Shown here piece after piece: positions 23,129 through 36,600 of a DNA stretch of 64,000 bases (positions are counted from its first letter, which is position 1; every line of letters begins with the position of its first letter). The stretch covers positions 1,302,001-1,366,000 of the forward strand of contig JAGUCH010000005.1 in assembly GCA_019096065.1 (NCBI GenBank), in the 5' to 3' direction. Source of the DNA: Paracyclopina nana. Its lineage: Eukaryota; Arthropoda; Copepoda; Cyclopoida; Cyclopettidae. The notes below the pieces were generated by a model that saw only the letters and a program-made list of their open reading frames with translations, ran no database searches and was not told the DNA's origin. A program made the translations under genes and the position numbers.

Positions 23129-23509
23129 AGGGCGGTCTCATATTCGTCAATTGGGCAAGGTAGGTGGACTCACCTTCCCACCTACCTAGGGTAGGTAGGT
23201 GAGGGTAGGCAGGTGAGGGTAGGCAGGTGGGTAGGTGGGTAACCTGGTAGCTTAGTGAACCAGTTAGTGCAGGCAATTTAAGTCAATTTTTTAAGCATAA
23301 CAAAAAGCTGCTTCTACACAAAATGTCCTCTCGTGATTTCTGAGTCAAATTGACTTAACTTGCCTGCATACTAACTGGTTCACTAAGCTACTAGGTTACC
23401 CACCTACCCACCTGCCTACCCTCACCTGCCTACCCTCACCTACCTACCCTAGGTAGGTGGGAAGGTGAGTCCACCTACCTTGCCCAATTGACGAATATGA
23501 GACCGCCCT
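23129..23509. mobile_element. Foldback MITE, TCTCATA group, family 2, copy B
   Basis: 381 bp, nearly identical to copy A at 18952-19324 but inserted in the opposite orientation, as shown by the unique centre. Flanked by TCT on both sides as a 3-bp duplication. High identity implies recent activity. The two copies flank the orphan gene as inverted repeats about 4 kb apart. Confidence 0.9.
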
Positions 23510-24733
23510 TCTGATTAGAGAACTTGCTTCTTTTTTGGCTCCATAAGAACCACCTTCAACAGAGCATAATTTTGAGCTCGGGAATCTACAGCCAACAAAA
23601 TTAAGCTGTTGATTGTTTGCTCTTGCCAGAATTATCTTTCTAAAATAATCTGGGATGCATCATGGATGGATGAATGGGAGGAGACCTCACCCCAAAAGCA
23701 AATCCTTTGTTTCATTCATAGCACCAAAAGTCAAATCCTCTCAAATGACTGCAAATTCAACTATAAATGTCACATGATTTGGAATTTGCAAGCATTCCAC
23801 AAAATTCTGGTAAGCTCCTATGTAAGGAATTTTTTCTTAAGAATATATATATTTTATGTGCCAACTTATTTTTTGCAGCTTTTATGAGGGTACTGATCTC
23901 TTTAGCTCTGTAGGACCCATCCAGAGCAGAAATTGGAAGTCATGCTCTGCATAATTTTTGCCAGCATCATCTGATATCCCATAGTATATACTGCGAGAGA
24001 AGATGAGGAAAACTGTGCTACATCCAATAACGAAGCAAAAATGCACAATGGACAAATTGCACAAGCATTTCCTAGCCAAGCATCAACAGGAAATCAGTCA
24101 TCAATAGTTGTAGCTAAATGATAATTGCCCACCCTAACGCAAAAGTCAAAATAAAGTGAAAAATTCGTCTGGACACAGCAAAGGGTTCGACTGCCATTAG
24201 AAGGTAGAAACTAAACTATAATTAGAGGACATTCTTCTAAATCAAGATTGATATCAGGTTATTTCAGCTGCTAAGGTCAAGAAACCTCAATAAATTACCT
24301 TTAGAGACCAAGTAAGGAAAAAAACCGGGGCATTCCAGCCCCACTTTCGATCCACTATCCAAAGCACAAAACCTAATTATTTTTTTTGTGTATACTAGTG
24401 GATGGAAATACAATATTGTACTACTAAATGGAAATTGTAGCTACTGGCTGCTCAAATGATTGGAATTTATTCGACCATAAATCCATTCATTTGATGGGTC
24501 ATCGAAAATTGCGGAATTTTTGCCATCATCTTATCTACGGTGCACATCTGGCTCAATGTCGGGACGTCGAAAAATCCGATCCCCAGGGACTTCCAACCAT
24601 CATCCCCGCCCCCACCAAAGATGCCAGATTTCGGGTCAATCAGAAATCAAGAACAGAAGACAGGAGTTGCCGCAAGCAAAAAGAAGCCCGAGTATAAACA
24701 CAATTTTGGAGCCAAAAACTACTGTGATATGTA

Positions 24734-24908
24734 CAGAGTGTCCCACCTTATTCCGAGTTCATGTATGGATTTCGAGGAATCGAGCTTGCTTTTCTAAGGC
24801 TGAAAATCTTGCAACGCACTTTTTTATATTAAGACATATGTATTTTATTTTTATGGGATTTATCCTTATTGGGGCTATGTTTAACTCTGTAAATTGCGGG
24901 ACAACCTG
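24734..24908. mobile_element. Mariner-type MITE (tentative)
   Basis: Ends CAGAGTGTCCC and GGGACAACCTG are imperfect inverted repeats (10 of 13 when extended) flanked by TA, as in Tc1/mariner elements, whose ends often read CAGGGTGTCCC. 175 bp and non-coding. Confidence 0.4.
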
Positions 24909-26859
24909 TATATTTGCACTTTGGATCAAATCATCAAGCATCGGCTATAAAAATATCCAGCGGTGACACCGTATTGACATTAGGCTTCCATTAGACATCT
25001 ATGACGCCGCTATGAGGTCATGATGCTAGACAGGGGAGTAAAAAATGCATTCATTAAATATTTCGGGAAAAATTAGGGCGAGCTATTACTGTAATGGTCA
25101 AGTTGAGGTGCGGTCAGTGACCATGATGATTTTTGAGCTGTGCTAAGGGTCTCTAATTGTGCTCTGTGTTACAAGATGAGTCTTCTTGTCACCGAGGAGA
25201 GCTCCAATTACAAATTGGTAACCAACCGACTTTGGAGCAAGCCAGATCAGAGCTTTTTGGCACCCCACCAAGCGGTTGGAGCTGAAAAGCCGCCTCCTTT
25301 ACATTCAGGGGTCATTTTGCCCGATTTCTGCACTGAGCATAATTCAGGATAAAAAAGGTTGGAACATTATTTTTTCATAAAAGCCAGCTTTTCTTGAGGG
25401 GAAAATGTCAATTTTGAAGGGTGATTTTTAGCGGGTTTGAAAATGGCGCAAATTAGCCGTTTTGATGGTCAGCTGATGCGACCAGATGACAATGAGCATT
25501 TGTGACACAATGGCCAAGCTGCTGTAATTCTAAACTTGAATGCACGCCTTACTTTTAGCATTTGGCGTACGTACTACGTTGGTGGGTGAAAAATGTCCCA
25601 TTTTTGGGTGCTGCACTGAGTCACAATGCTGCACAATTGCTTGTTTGTTTTATGCACAGTAAAAGCTGTTAAGCTGAGCGGCGCAGACGTGGCCCACGTG
25701 GGCGCGTACGTAATCAATTTGTAAACAAACTGAGAACAACATCGTTTCAAAAACCGAAGATATTTGCTGCCAATTATTTCCAGTCCATTAAAAGCTCCGA
25801 AAATTGGGAATTTGCTGTGAGCAAAAAAAAACGCTAGTAGTTTTTCACTTGAATGAATTCCGAAGAAAATTCCGCCCCACCAAACATTTTTTGTTTATTG
25901 TTCTTGCCTTGATTTTAGCAACTCCTAAAGCGCTCGAATAATGTGCATTTGAATGCTAAATGTTTTACTCAGGCACTGTGAGCAGCAAGCTCTTTAAAAA
26001 GTGGATCGTATTGCTTTCGTTGCAAACTTGACAAGTTTACAAGCAGCTAACAGAAGGCTGTCTGATTGTCATTTTTTCCACTCTGAGAAATTTGTGACTG
26101 ACAGACCCCCTTGCTTGGCCGAGGAGGTTTTTGGGGTAAAAAAATGCAATATGCGATGAGGAGCAACGTGGTTTGTGGTGCTTTGCTACCTGTAATTTTA
26201 AATTGCACTTTTTGTTTAACCGAAGCAACTGAAAAGGTGGTGCGCATGCTGATGTTGTTGTTCTTGGCCAAATTTATGTCTTACCCAAAGACAACGACGA
26301 TTTTCGTTAGCTAGAAAAGTGATCTTTCAAGGTTAAGCCCGATTTTTTATTGGAGGAATAAAACGGCTGCATTTGGCCACTGAGGCAACAAACAACAAAA
26401 GCTAGGTGTTTGATGTCAAAATGCATGAGCAAATGCCAAAACAATGGGCTTTATGCTTTGCTCAAGAAAAATCTCGCAACGGGAAAAACTGGCTAATCAT
26501 GGGGCTGAAAGTAGCGTTTTGTTGACGCTGATGAGAATTTTTAATGACCGCTTTAAGCCTCGAGTCAAAAATTAATAATTCACCACCTGCGTTTGTTTGG
26601 ACCAAGAAGCAGTGACTTGAGAGAGCGTGTTTTCCATCACTTTTCGAGTCAAGTAGGGTCATACGCTCAGCCATGTAACCTGGAAAATGGAATTTAAAAC
26701 CGTGGACTCATCGTGGTTTATTGGGAGCTTGCGCCGTTCGCAGTCATGAATTTATGGCTCCGAGTGCAGTGGTGAGACAAAAAGGAATGCTTTTGGCCAT
26801 GCTACTGCATAATCAGCTGGAGCCAGGGCTCAATTGAAGCATTTTTTAATTTGGCCCAC

Positions 26860-26872
26860 ACCAGGTGGCGCC
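26860..26872 (+). promoter_or_regulatory. CTCF-like site upstream of rols-like gene
   Basis: ACCAGGTGGCGCC matches the insect CTCF core AGGTGGCGC. It lies about 740 bp before the start codon. Motif match only. Confidence 0.35.
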
Positions 26873-27549
26873 AAAAAATTGTATACTATATGCACCCAGA
26901 AAAATTGACGAGCAAGATTAGCTGGACAGTTCTGATTTGAGTCAAGACTGAAGCTGTATTTTTTCAACATTTTCACTAAACTATATAGAATTTACATCAA
27001 TGTAATCCTAGAATTAACCAAAGAACCGTCCAACAGAAAAGTAATTATTCATGGTTACAAAAATCGACTCTGTTAACAATTACGAAAAAATCAACAAAGT
27101 GCCAAAAAAAAAAAATTTCAGGCACACTTTATCTGAAGCTTCAAAAACAACAAAACGTTCGAAAATTGCTATAAAAAACAACAGCTAGCGGTCGCGCCGG
27201 GTCGACCGCAAGCTAAAAAAAGGTAAACAAACCGCCAAATCCCCAATTTTCAAATTCAAATTGCCTCGCTAAATTTTCCAGGTTTTCCAAATTTGAACAT
27301 TGGTTTGGCAAGAGCGATATTTGGCTGCCTCATTAGCAAATTCATCTCTTCAACTGCGCCGAGTGGAGCAAGAAGAGCCAAGGGAGGAAATTGTCCACTG
27401 TGCTGCGGTGGTGTGTACGTTTTAGCAGTTTCCGCACACTGTGCAGCTGTTCGGCTGAGAGCTCGCGCACCGTAGGTAAAGCGGCTCTCAGCGCGCCGCG
27501 CGCAGCAACGGACGTCGACGGAGGTCGCTTAGCTTTAGTTGACGTTGGG

Positions 27550-27594
27550 ATGCGGCCATCCTACCACCAAGCAAAGGCAATGACAGTGAAGTGA
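27550..27594 (+). promoter_or_regulatory. Upstream open frame in rols-like leader
   Basis: A 14-codon frame (MRPSYHQAKAMTVK) with two ATGs ends 15 nt before the main ATG. Short uORFs this close can reduce translation of the main frame. Whether it is in the mature leader depends on the unmapped transcription start. Confidence 0.4.
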
Positions 27595-27608
27595 ACGACT
27601 ACTCAACC

Positions 27609-30600
27609 ATGGAAGACTTCTTCCACATTTTCCGCAAGTTTAGAAAGCCCTCCAAGGGCGACCAGAGCTACAACCTCGACGCCCTGTCCCCCGAGGCCGC
27701 TGAGGCCAAGCAGCAGCCTCACCAGGCCAAATTCAAGCTGAAACGGCCTCGTTTGAGTCCCACCGAAAGGAAGATTTTGGGCAGAAAGTCCAAAGAGCGG
27801 CACAGCCTCGACACGGCCTCCACGGCCTCGGTATCGAGCGAGGTCGTTGCAACTGCATCAAATAATAGGCCTGGCTCGCCATTTGCTGACGAAGATGATC
27901 TTTTTGCGGACAGAGATCAAGACGATGGCGTCTACATGCAATCCTCGTCCTCGTCCTCGCCAACGGCCTCGACCTCAGAGAGGCTGCGGCCCCAACTGCA
28001 GCCCCAGCCGCACCAGCAGTCGAGGCCGGTGTCATGTACTTTTGGCCGCGAGGCCGGGCTCTGCAACAGCACTTTCCTCAACCCCAGTCAAGGTAAGCTA
28101 ATTTGTTTCATTTGAATACGGTTTCCTGTGCAGTAGGATGTCAAATATTTTACACCAGATGGCGCCACATGATCTGAAGAAATTTGAAAAATTACCAGAT
28201 GTGGACTTTTTCAGTTGAGAAGGCGTTTTGGCTTTTTTGACGGGCGAGCGGCCAAATTAGGTTGTTGTGGTCCAGTCTCGTTGCGCAATTTTCGCAGTGT
28301 AAACAAATCGCTGCTCCCTCTTGCGGATTAGTTGGAACTAGCTTTTAGACGAGATTTATGCGTATATATTATGATCTGACAAATGAGAGGTATGTTTTGA
28401 GATGCTCATCTTAAAAGCATACCTACGTAACCTGAAAGAGTATCTATTTCTGAAAGAAGGGCTTGAAACTTCATTTTTAAACGTCAACAAAAAACTGAAA
28501 GAAATTCAAAAAAACCCATCTCCTTCATGGTAAATTGATAATTTTCAAAATGACAATTAATGAAAATAATAATTCGGCGAATTTATGGCCAAGCCTGAGG
28601 CTTCTCAGTTTATAGGTAAAAGTTTATGGCCATTATTAATGGCAAACCGAGGAAACTCGTTTTACGCTCCTCTCTCTTGAACTATTAGCAAAAGATGCGC
28701 GTGGTTTACATTCCACCAACGCTAAACAGACTCGATGTCCAACTTGGAGTCTATTTTCTAATTGTTATGAAGCACCGACAAAGTTTTATTGCCATTTTAT
28801 GGCCCCAAGCTCCCTTTTGTTTGCATTGCTTACGTTTCCCCTGGGAAAACTACAACTATATGCTCGCATTATACCCAGCCAAAAAAGGCTTACACAGAGG
28901 CCAAAAAGGAAGGCTTGTCTCATTGCCAAAAGTGCACTCAAGATGGCCTTTTATTTTATTTTTGGCTTCAGCAGAAAAAAGCAATAAAACGAGAATCTTT
29001 TTATATATCAGACTGATTTTCCTTTTTACATTAGGCTAATGATGGTTTATTCCTTCTAAGTCGATTACCAAGATATTCTATTAATCAATTGGAGGATCTA
29101 GGCCGAGCTGCGGGGGATATATTTTCTTGGCCTTGTGGCCTTTATTTACAAATGAGTGAAAACAATCCTGCTGAGTTGAGTAGAAGTTGTTGTTGTTAGT
29201 TTCTTCTTCTCGTGAAGAAGGATATCAAGGTCGAAACTATTTAGTGATTCTGGGCCTTCAGCCTTTTGACGAGCTCTCTCTTCTCGTTTTCTGGCCTTTT
29301 CTGGCCTTTTTCTCTGAATTCTTGCCCAAAAACATATGTGGAAAAGTTTTCCCATTTGCAAAGCAGGCAAGGCTACTTAATTATTTCTAAGAGGCACGTA
29401 AAAGTTCCTATGATGCTGCCATATGAGCCTCCATTTTGGCCTTGAAACGAGCAAGGCTTTTTGCTAGAGTTGTGCAACGGCTCGAGGAAGAAAGTAATTT
29501 TATCGATTTTCTGCTCCTGAGTTGTCGTCGTGAAATGTCGAAACTCTTTTACTTTGTGCACAATGGGGTGGCTTTCATGGGCTTTGCCAGCAAATGAAAT
29601 GTGTGGCCTTTAAGGCTTGAAGAACAGAAAATGTAAATTTCTCGTCAGAATGACTTTTTTCATGTTTGGGTGAGACTTTTACCCAAAAATAATCAATTCG
29701 CACTGTTCTCACTCTCTTTTTAATTTCCACTTACATAGTTGACTACATACTAATTTTAGTCTCTTAGTTTCAAAAATCAAATAAATTATAACATGCTTCT
29801 CTGCCTTTAATGTGTGAAAGCAGCTCTGGTTTCTTTCAAGGGAGGGAATTTCTGCAGCATAACTTTTGCCTAACTAAATGAGAGGTATGGACTTTTATTT
29901 AGAAAGCCTCGTTTTTGACCTTTGACTCCTTCTGCACGTTCAGAGTCATATTTTGTACCTATAGTTGGAAAACAGCTGAAAATACTTTGTCTTCTTCCAA
30001 TTTTGCTGCTGCTGCTTCTGATGTCAAGAATTTCCCCAGAATTCCTCAGATGAGACAAAGCCTATTTCTTCCCTCCTCTTCCGAGTTGCACTTGTTGAAA
30101 CATGTACCTATTCTGGAAATAAGGGGGTGATAGTTTCCAAGCAAGAAGGGGAAATTACCTGCAATTGAAAAGCAGTTTTCAATTTCTCTGTTTGTGCTTG
30201 AAAAAACAAGTTTACGAGCTGTTGACTGAAAATCAAGAGCTGTTCTGTTCCCATTTCACCGATTTCAGAGCTTAGAGAAGAAAAAATGACGAGCTCGCAA
30301 ATTGAATGCAAAATTGCATAATTGAAGTCGTGCCTCTTTTTGAACAGTCATTTGCATTAATCAGCTGATATTTGATTTTTTGCTTGTTCACCCCGTAGCG
30401 TAGTGTTTATTTGAACGTTTTGGCAGCAAGTTGAGAAGAAAAAAGCTGTAGTGTTTCTTTCAGTTGTAAAAAAGCATTCCTACACATATATGTATGTATA
30501 ACTCTCACAAAAAATGGTAAATTGTGATTGTGAATGCGCATTCCCAATGCGCGCTCGTTTGTTGAGATCGAGGCAATTTTCGTTCTGGTTTTGACAAGAG

Positions 30601-33600
30601 CACGCGATCCATTTTTCTGATTATTGCTGCATAGGATCAATTAGTGATAATCACGATTTTGCATGATATTTAATCTATTGTCCTAATGAGCGAATTCATG
30701 CCACAATTTTCTTACCTGAGAACTGCGATGGAAAAAGGACTTTAAAAACTGGTTATGCTAAAAGCTGCACAAAATGCACTTCAAATCGCAGTTGAGCTCA
30801 GCATGTTTTCCCTTTTTTTTATTGCTGTTGAGGTTACATTTTTGTTCAGCATTTCTGCCATTCTGCTATTTTTTCTTCTTCAAATTTGTCACGCTATGTG
30901 GAAGACAAAATATGCAAATGAAAAACTACTTTTTTCGTTCTCGCTGCGTGTGGGTTTATAGAAATGCCTCCATGGGTCTCATTGCAGCTGCTTTTTTCGT
31001 CATTAGCTTCCTTTTTGTGGTGGAAAACTGTTACAACCTAAATAGAGTATGAATCACAAAAAACGCTCCATCTTTCAATCAGTCATCGCCTGGTTCACCT
31101 GCGATATTATGATCAAAATATCGAGGGATATTATGCTGATATTTGCAAATATCTGGTACTTCCAAAATTATTTTTTAGATTTTTTCTTCGGATTCGGTCT
31201 TTTGGTACCAAAAGCCATCCTACAGCAGTATTTAAATTCTGAGTTTCTCAGTATTTCGCTCCGATATTTTGACAAAATATCAGATATTATAAGCAGGTGA
31301 ACAATTCCTTATACAACCAAAAACGATTCAAGTAATAAGTTTAAAAATTTCACGTTTTTTGGCGCATGCCTAAATTGACAATGAATGAGCCTCATTTCGG
31401 CTTGTAAATGACGCCTCATTTATCTGTGATGGCATTACAGCCCCAAAACGGTCATTTTGCCAACCATATCCCGCTGTGCGAGTGTGTGCATATAAATTGG
31501 GAGATTTTTGTTCCAAGCTATTTTTACCAATGGAACACATTGTTTTGAGATGTGTATTGCCATTTCGCCATTGTGGTGCATAGTAACAATAGAGATAATC
31601 TGACATAGATACGGTGAGCTCAGCGCGATCGTTAATTTTATTTTCATCATTATTTGCTTGCAGCGTGACAAATTAATTGTAAAACAGAGCACAATAAAAA
31701 ATGCCACGAAATCGTTTTCCATTTACCAAAAGAGAGAAAAAAGCTTGGCCATATTGAAGCTGCCTTTGCCAAGCCACTGTGGGAAATATGACCTAAAAAG
31801 GCTCCTTTTCATTTATAACAGAGTCATGCTTAGATTCGTATTTATCGATTTTTGTCAAACTGATCAGTACTCAAGTGCAGGTGTGTGCGTTATTCAAATG
31901 GAACAGAAATTGCTTTTGGCCACACTCTCTGGGAAGAAGTGAAAAAAATCAATTTTTTTTTGCGTGAAAATAATAGCATGTAGTTTATATGTGAAGGGAA
32001 ACATAATATAGGGAGGTTCTAAGAGGAGCTAAAATGATGAGAATCGATATACTCTTTTTTTTGCAATTTTTCATGAGGTGTTGCTAGCACAAAAATTGAC
32101 ATTTATGTGTGCTAAAGCTGTCTTATTTTGGCCAAAATATTGCTAAAAATATTGCAACATGATACATGTGTGCAGTATTTTTTTTCATAGCTTTTTCTGC
32201 TGCATTTTCTCATTATTGCTTTGAAGAGTGCTGTGATCCGTAAGTTTGATGGATCACTAAATATCCCATTAAACACAGCACAGGGGGAGTAGTAATGATA
32301 AAGAAAGGAAAGAAGAAGAGGCTTTCTGAATATATAAAGTAATCGGTGCAGTGTTGCATTCAGTAAAGTATAAAATGGAGCTCGAGAGCTTCTTTCAATT
32401 TTGAGGTCTCAAGTTTCAATCTGTCCTAAGGGGATGTTTTACCCTCCCTCCCAATGCAAAATAGTACATCTCCATAGTTGACAAGTCACGGTAAATTTCG
32501 CGTGCAAATGATGGACAGATGTGCTAAAACCAGAAACTTGTCTGTCAGCACTTGTTTCCCTTAGAAAAGCTCAATCATTCATAGATTATATTGGCCAGGA
32601 GCTCTCCAGCTGTGCAGATGCACAGTGGGAAAAGTGGCCGCAAAAAGGCCCTTTTCAGCATGACAACTCTATGCTTGTGCTAAGTACATTGAATTAGGGT
32701 CAGTGGTCTTGAATTCGCGTTTTTCTATGGCTTTCTGACGCTTTGTGCAGTTTTGGAAAGATACCACAATACACACACACGTGGTATATGTTGCTATATT
32801 GTACGAAGTAATCCTTTGGGAAATCTTTGTGTCAGAAACAGCAAGTGCATAGACTTGAGAGGCTTCGTCTATTATTACTATTATTATCGTCGAAGGCAAT
32901 ATTTTGGAAAGCTCTTCCTGCTTCTCGTCTCCGTATTATTATTATTAGGTGATTTGCAAGAGGTTCTTCACGCATTTTATCGCGGCTTTCACGTAGATGT
33001 GCAAGTAGTAAATGCAATTGCTTGCACCAAGAAAGAAAGCACTCGTGATCTAGTTCCACGCCCCACCAGATGCAAAGGCCCAAAAAATAAGCTACTGGGA
33101 TTTTCTCCCCATTTTTGGAGGTTCACCTTTCAATTATGCAAATGGAGCCATTCTGGGGAGCAATTAGTCATTAACGAGGCAATTTACACTAAACTGCATA
33201 TTGTAATAATTAATGTAGCCAATATAGCGTGGACAAAAAGTTGGTGTAAACATCTGCTTTCTAATCTTTATTTATTTTTTGTTCTTTAATATCCAATACT
33301 GGAGCAAAGCATGGAAACTTGAGGCAAAATGTAATTTGCCTGCTTATGGACGTTACAGGAGATTATCCTGGCAAAAAAGGCTATTTCCCAGGAAACCAAT
33401 TTTTTGTCTGGTCGGGCAGGAATGGCATTAATGACAAGAGCCAGAAATGAAAGCCACAAAAATAGGCTCGAACGTGACGATGCCATCTGTTCTACTTAAC
33501 AACAAGGCCACGACGAGAATAACCATACGCTTACTTAGAAAAGTGCATTTTCGGTAAAATGGCCCTTTTGCCCGAAAAAATAGCATAGTATTGATCTGGT

Positions 33601-36600
33601 GCTGACTCTGGCTGTTAATGCTCATGTCATTTATATTAAGGTGTGACGTTAATTAATGCAGTAGCGTAAATTGATGATCTTGACACATGGGATTAATTTC
33701 ACCCCTTTTTCCCCTCCGCAGAGTATTCGAGGCCAGCCTCCGTTTGCTCCATGGTATCAGCATTGGTGATTCAGGACCAAGGCCAATGTCCAGTGTGCAA
33801 TTGCCATTACGACTCTGGCAAATTGAGAAAGCTCGTCGACACGAATTGCGGACATGCTCGCTGCTTCAAGTGCATGTTTGCCATCGAAAGTTGCCCACTG
33901 TGCAGCATGGAGACGCGTCAAAACGCGTCGTCCTCCACCGGAGTGGCGAAGAATGGCAAATCCTGCATCAGTCGAGAATCCGGATTTCAGTCCTTCAATG
34001 GCAGCCTCAATTCCGTCTACTCCTCCGGAATGATGGGAGGTGGGAACAACATCGAATTTGATCGACAGTCCTCCACCGGAAGTCTGCTCTCACTCATGTC
34101 AGCTCAATCTGCATTGAACATGATGGCGCCCCCACCAATAATGACATCCAGATTCTCGATGTATGACTCCGCATCCTCCTCCACTTCTTCCTCCTTTTTG
34201 CGGCAGGACCAAAAAAGACACAGCCTGTCCTCGTTGGGCAGGTTCCAAAATCAGCCTCACATGACGGCCTCCACGGCCTCCATCGGCTCGAGGAATTCGT
34301 TTGTCAGACGATCAGCCATCATTCCGAGAAATAACCGTAGATTGATGACCTCAATCATCGAAAATGCTGCTCGTGAGTTTTATTAAAGATTTCTTACTGG
34401 AAAAGTGACAAAATCCCATTTTATATAGCTATTGAGAATGAAAATTGGCCTTTGAAGCCCCTGTTCTTCGAAATTCCGGCCAGGTCGAGCACCACGTTCG
34501 TGGGCAGGAAATGGCTTTTTCGTGAAGTATTGGAACACTTGTCATCGGATCTGCCAACGAGTGGAGGCATGATTATCCAAGGAGCTCAAGCCACAGGAAA
34601 ATCCAGCATTATTCTCAGACTCGTCCAGGGCAGCTTTTTCGGACATCAAGGTACATCAACTGAAATTGCTATATTTTAGCATGAATTGAAGTCTTAATTG
34701 AATTTCTGCTATTTTTCTTGCAGCTCCTTGCATGTCCAATTGCATTGACATTCTGGCACGAGATGTCGTGGCTTTTCATTTTTGCCAATTGGACGACGAA
34801 CCGACGTGCACCATTCCGGAATTCGTCCACAACTTGGCCGCACAATTGTGCAAATCTCCGCAACTTTCGAGCTTCAAATTGCTGCTGCAGCAGAATCCGG
34901 ATTTGCTCGCGCAGCTCACCTACTTGGCTTGCCTGGAGAATCCTTCCAGAGCTTTGGTCAAGGGCATTCTGGAGCCCTTGGCATTGCTCCGGAGCCAAGG
35001 CAAGATCTCCGGGCAGAAATGCTTACTCTTGATCGACTCCCTTTGCGATGCTGAGTACCATCGTTCGGATTCCGGAGAAACGCTGGCCTCGTTCATAGGA
35101 TCTCATCTGCACTTTTTCCCAAGGTGGCTCCGGATGATTTGCACCGTCCGGAGCAACATGATTGACGTCATGAAGCCCTTTCCATTCCACAGACTCAGGT
35201 ACGATTTAGAATAATTAAAGTCCAGCGGATTGTACAATATTTGTTTTCAGTCTGGACAATTTGAGCGTTGACGAGAGGATCTACAAGGATATCCAAGATT
35301 TGGTCTTTCAGCGGATCAGAGAGAGCCTTTTGATCCAGAAGAACATCACTCCGATCAATGTCAATAAACCGGAGGAGGTGAAGGCCAGCCAGACGAACTT
35401 TGCCCATTACGTCATTCAGGCCTCGCGTGGCAACTTCCTCTACGTTGACCTCGTCCTCAACTTCTTCAAGGAGGGAAAATTGCAAGTGAAATCAGCCTCC
35501 TTTGGCATGATTCCGCTCACATTGTCAGAAGTTTTCCTCCTGGCCTTCAACCTCAAGTTCTCAACCCAAGAAGCATTCCAAAAGGTGAATTATTCCAAGT
35601 ACTTTCACAAATTTTTATGTAATTTTTTTTCTTAAGGTCAAAGATATCATTTGCATTATGGCGGCCAGTTTGAGGCCACTCACTCACCAAGAGCTTTTCG
35701 ACTGCATTTGCGCCCTGAAACAAGAACCGATCACTCAGCCCCAATTCCGAGAAAAGCTGCTCAGCCTCGGATGGCTGGTGAAAACAAAGGCCAACGGCAC
35801 ACTGGCCTTCTTCCACCCAAGTGTCCGAGATTGGCTTATTGGCCGGCGGTCCACTGCGGACAGCAACGTTTTCATCTGCGACCCACGTGAAGGCCACGCA
35901 GCCATAGCTTTGAAGTTGAGCAGGCAAAGGCCAAAGGCTGGCCTTGACGGAGAGCAAACTCTCGAGTTGGGACATCATTTATTGAAGGCCAATTTGTTTT
36001 GCCGTGGCTCAAGTCCGTCAAAGGACCTGCAAGCTGCCTGGATAGCCATGGTCTCGGAAGACACAACCTCGGCCTTGGCCCACGTGAAAAACCTCTCAAG
36101 TCCAAACGTGAAGGTCTCGAGGCTTCTGCTCCTCTCTGGAGCCTCACCCGAGGGCCTCATCCACAAGTTTGCCTCCAGTGGCAATTTGGAGATGATCCAG
36201 CTCCTCGTCGAGTTCGGAGCCAACCTCAGCTCCTCGGACAACCAAGGCGTCACTCCGCTCATGAAGGCCGCCAGAGAAGGCCACTTTGAGGCCGCGGCCA
36301 TGCTGGTCAAATCTGGGGCCGAGATTAATAGCACCGACTCCAAAGGCTCCACTGCGCTGGTCTACGCAGCCAGGTCAGGTTTTAATGACCTTTTACAATT
36401 GTTGCTCTCCTGCCAGTGGCCTTTGGCCGGCTGCAGCCTTCAAGTCACTGCGCGAGAGGCCCTAATTGTGGCAGCCAAAGAAGGCCATTTGGACGTGCTG
36501 GAGACGCTCATTAATGCGCTGGGCGACGTCAACCAGCCTTGTGGCCTTAGTGGGGAAGTGGCCTTGTGCACTGCGGCCTTGCATGGCCAATTAGCCTCGT

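Larger units (their letters stand above)
23510..27608. other. Interval upstream of the rols-like gene
   Basis: No gene supported. Holds a short mariner-type MITE, a CpG cluster near 25680-25715 with CAGCTGATGCG at 25470, and a CTCF-like site at 26860. The last 400 bp before the start codon are CpG-rich and are the likely promoter and 5' leader of the rols-like gene; an additional 5' exon cannot be excluded. Confidence 0.5.
28093..33721 (+). other. First intron of the rols-like gene
   Basis: 5.6 kb. Holds a CTCF-like site just after exon 1 and a 210-bp inverted-repeat element. Open frames of 114 and 178 codons (28695-29039, 32753-33289) have no domain, and the second runs through a TAT microsatellite, so they are not called. 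Confidence 0.6.

Noticed and set aside
24428-24966. Overlapping frames of 85-148 codons
   Set aside because: They overlap each other in all three frames and cross the mariner-like MITE. No domain.
28695-29039. 114-codon open frame
   Set aside because: Intronic, overlapped by equally long frames on the same strand, no family.
32753-33289. 178-codon open frame
   Set aside because: Lies in the first rols intron and runs through a TAT microsatellite that yields a poly-Tyr run. Best explained by chance.
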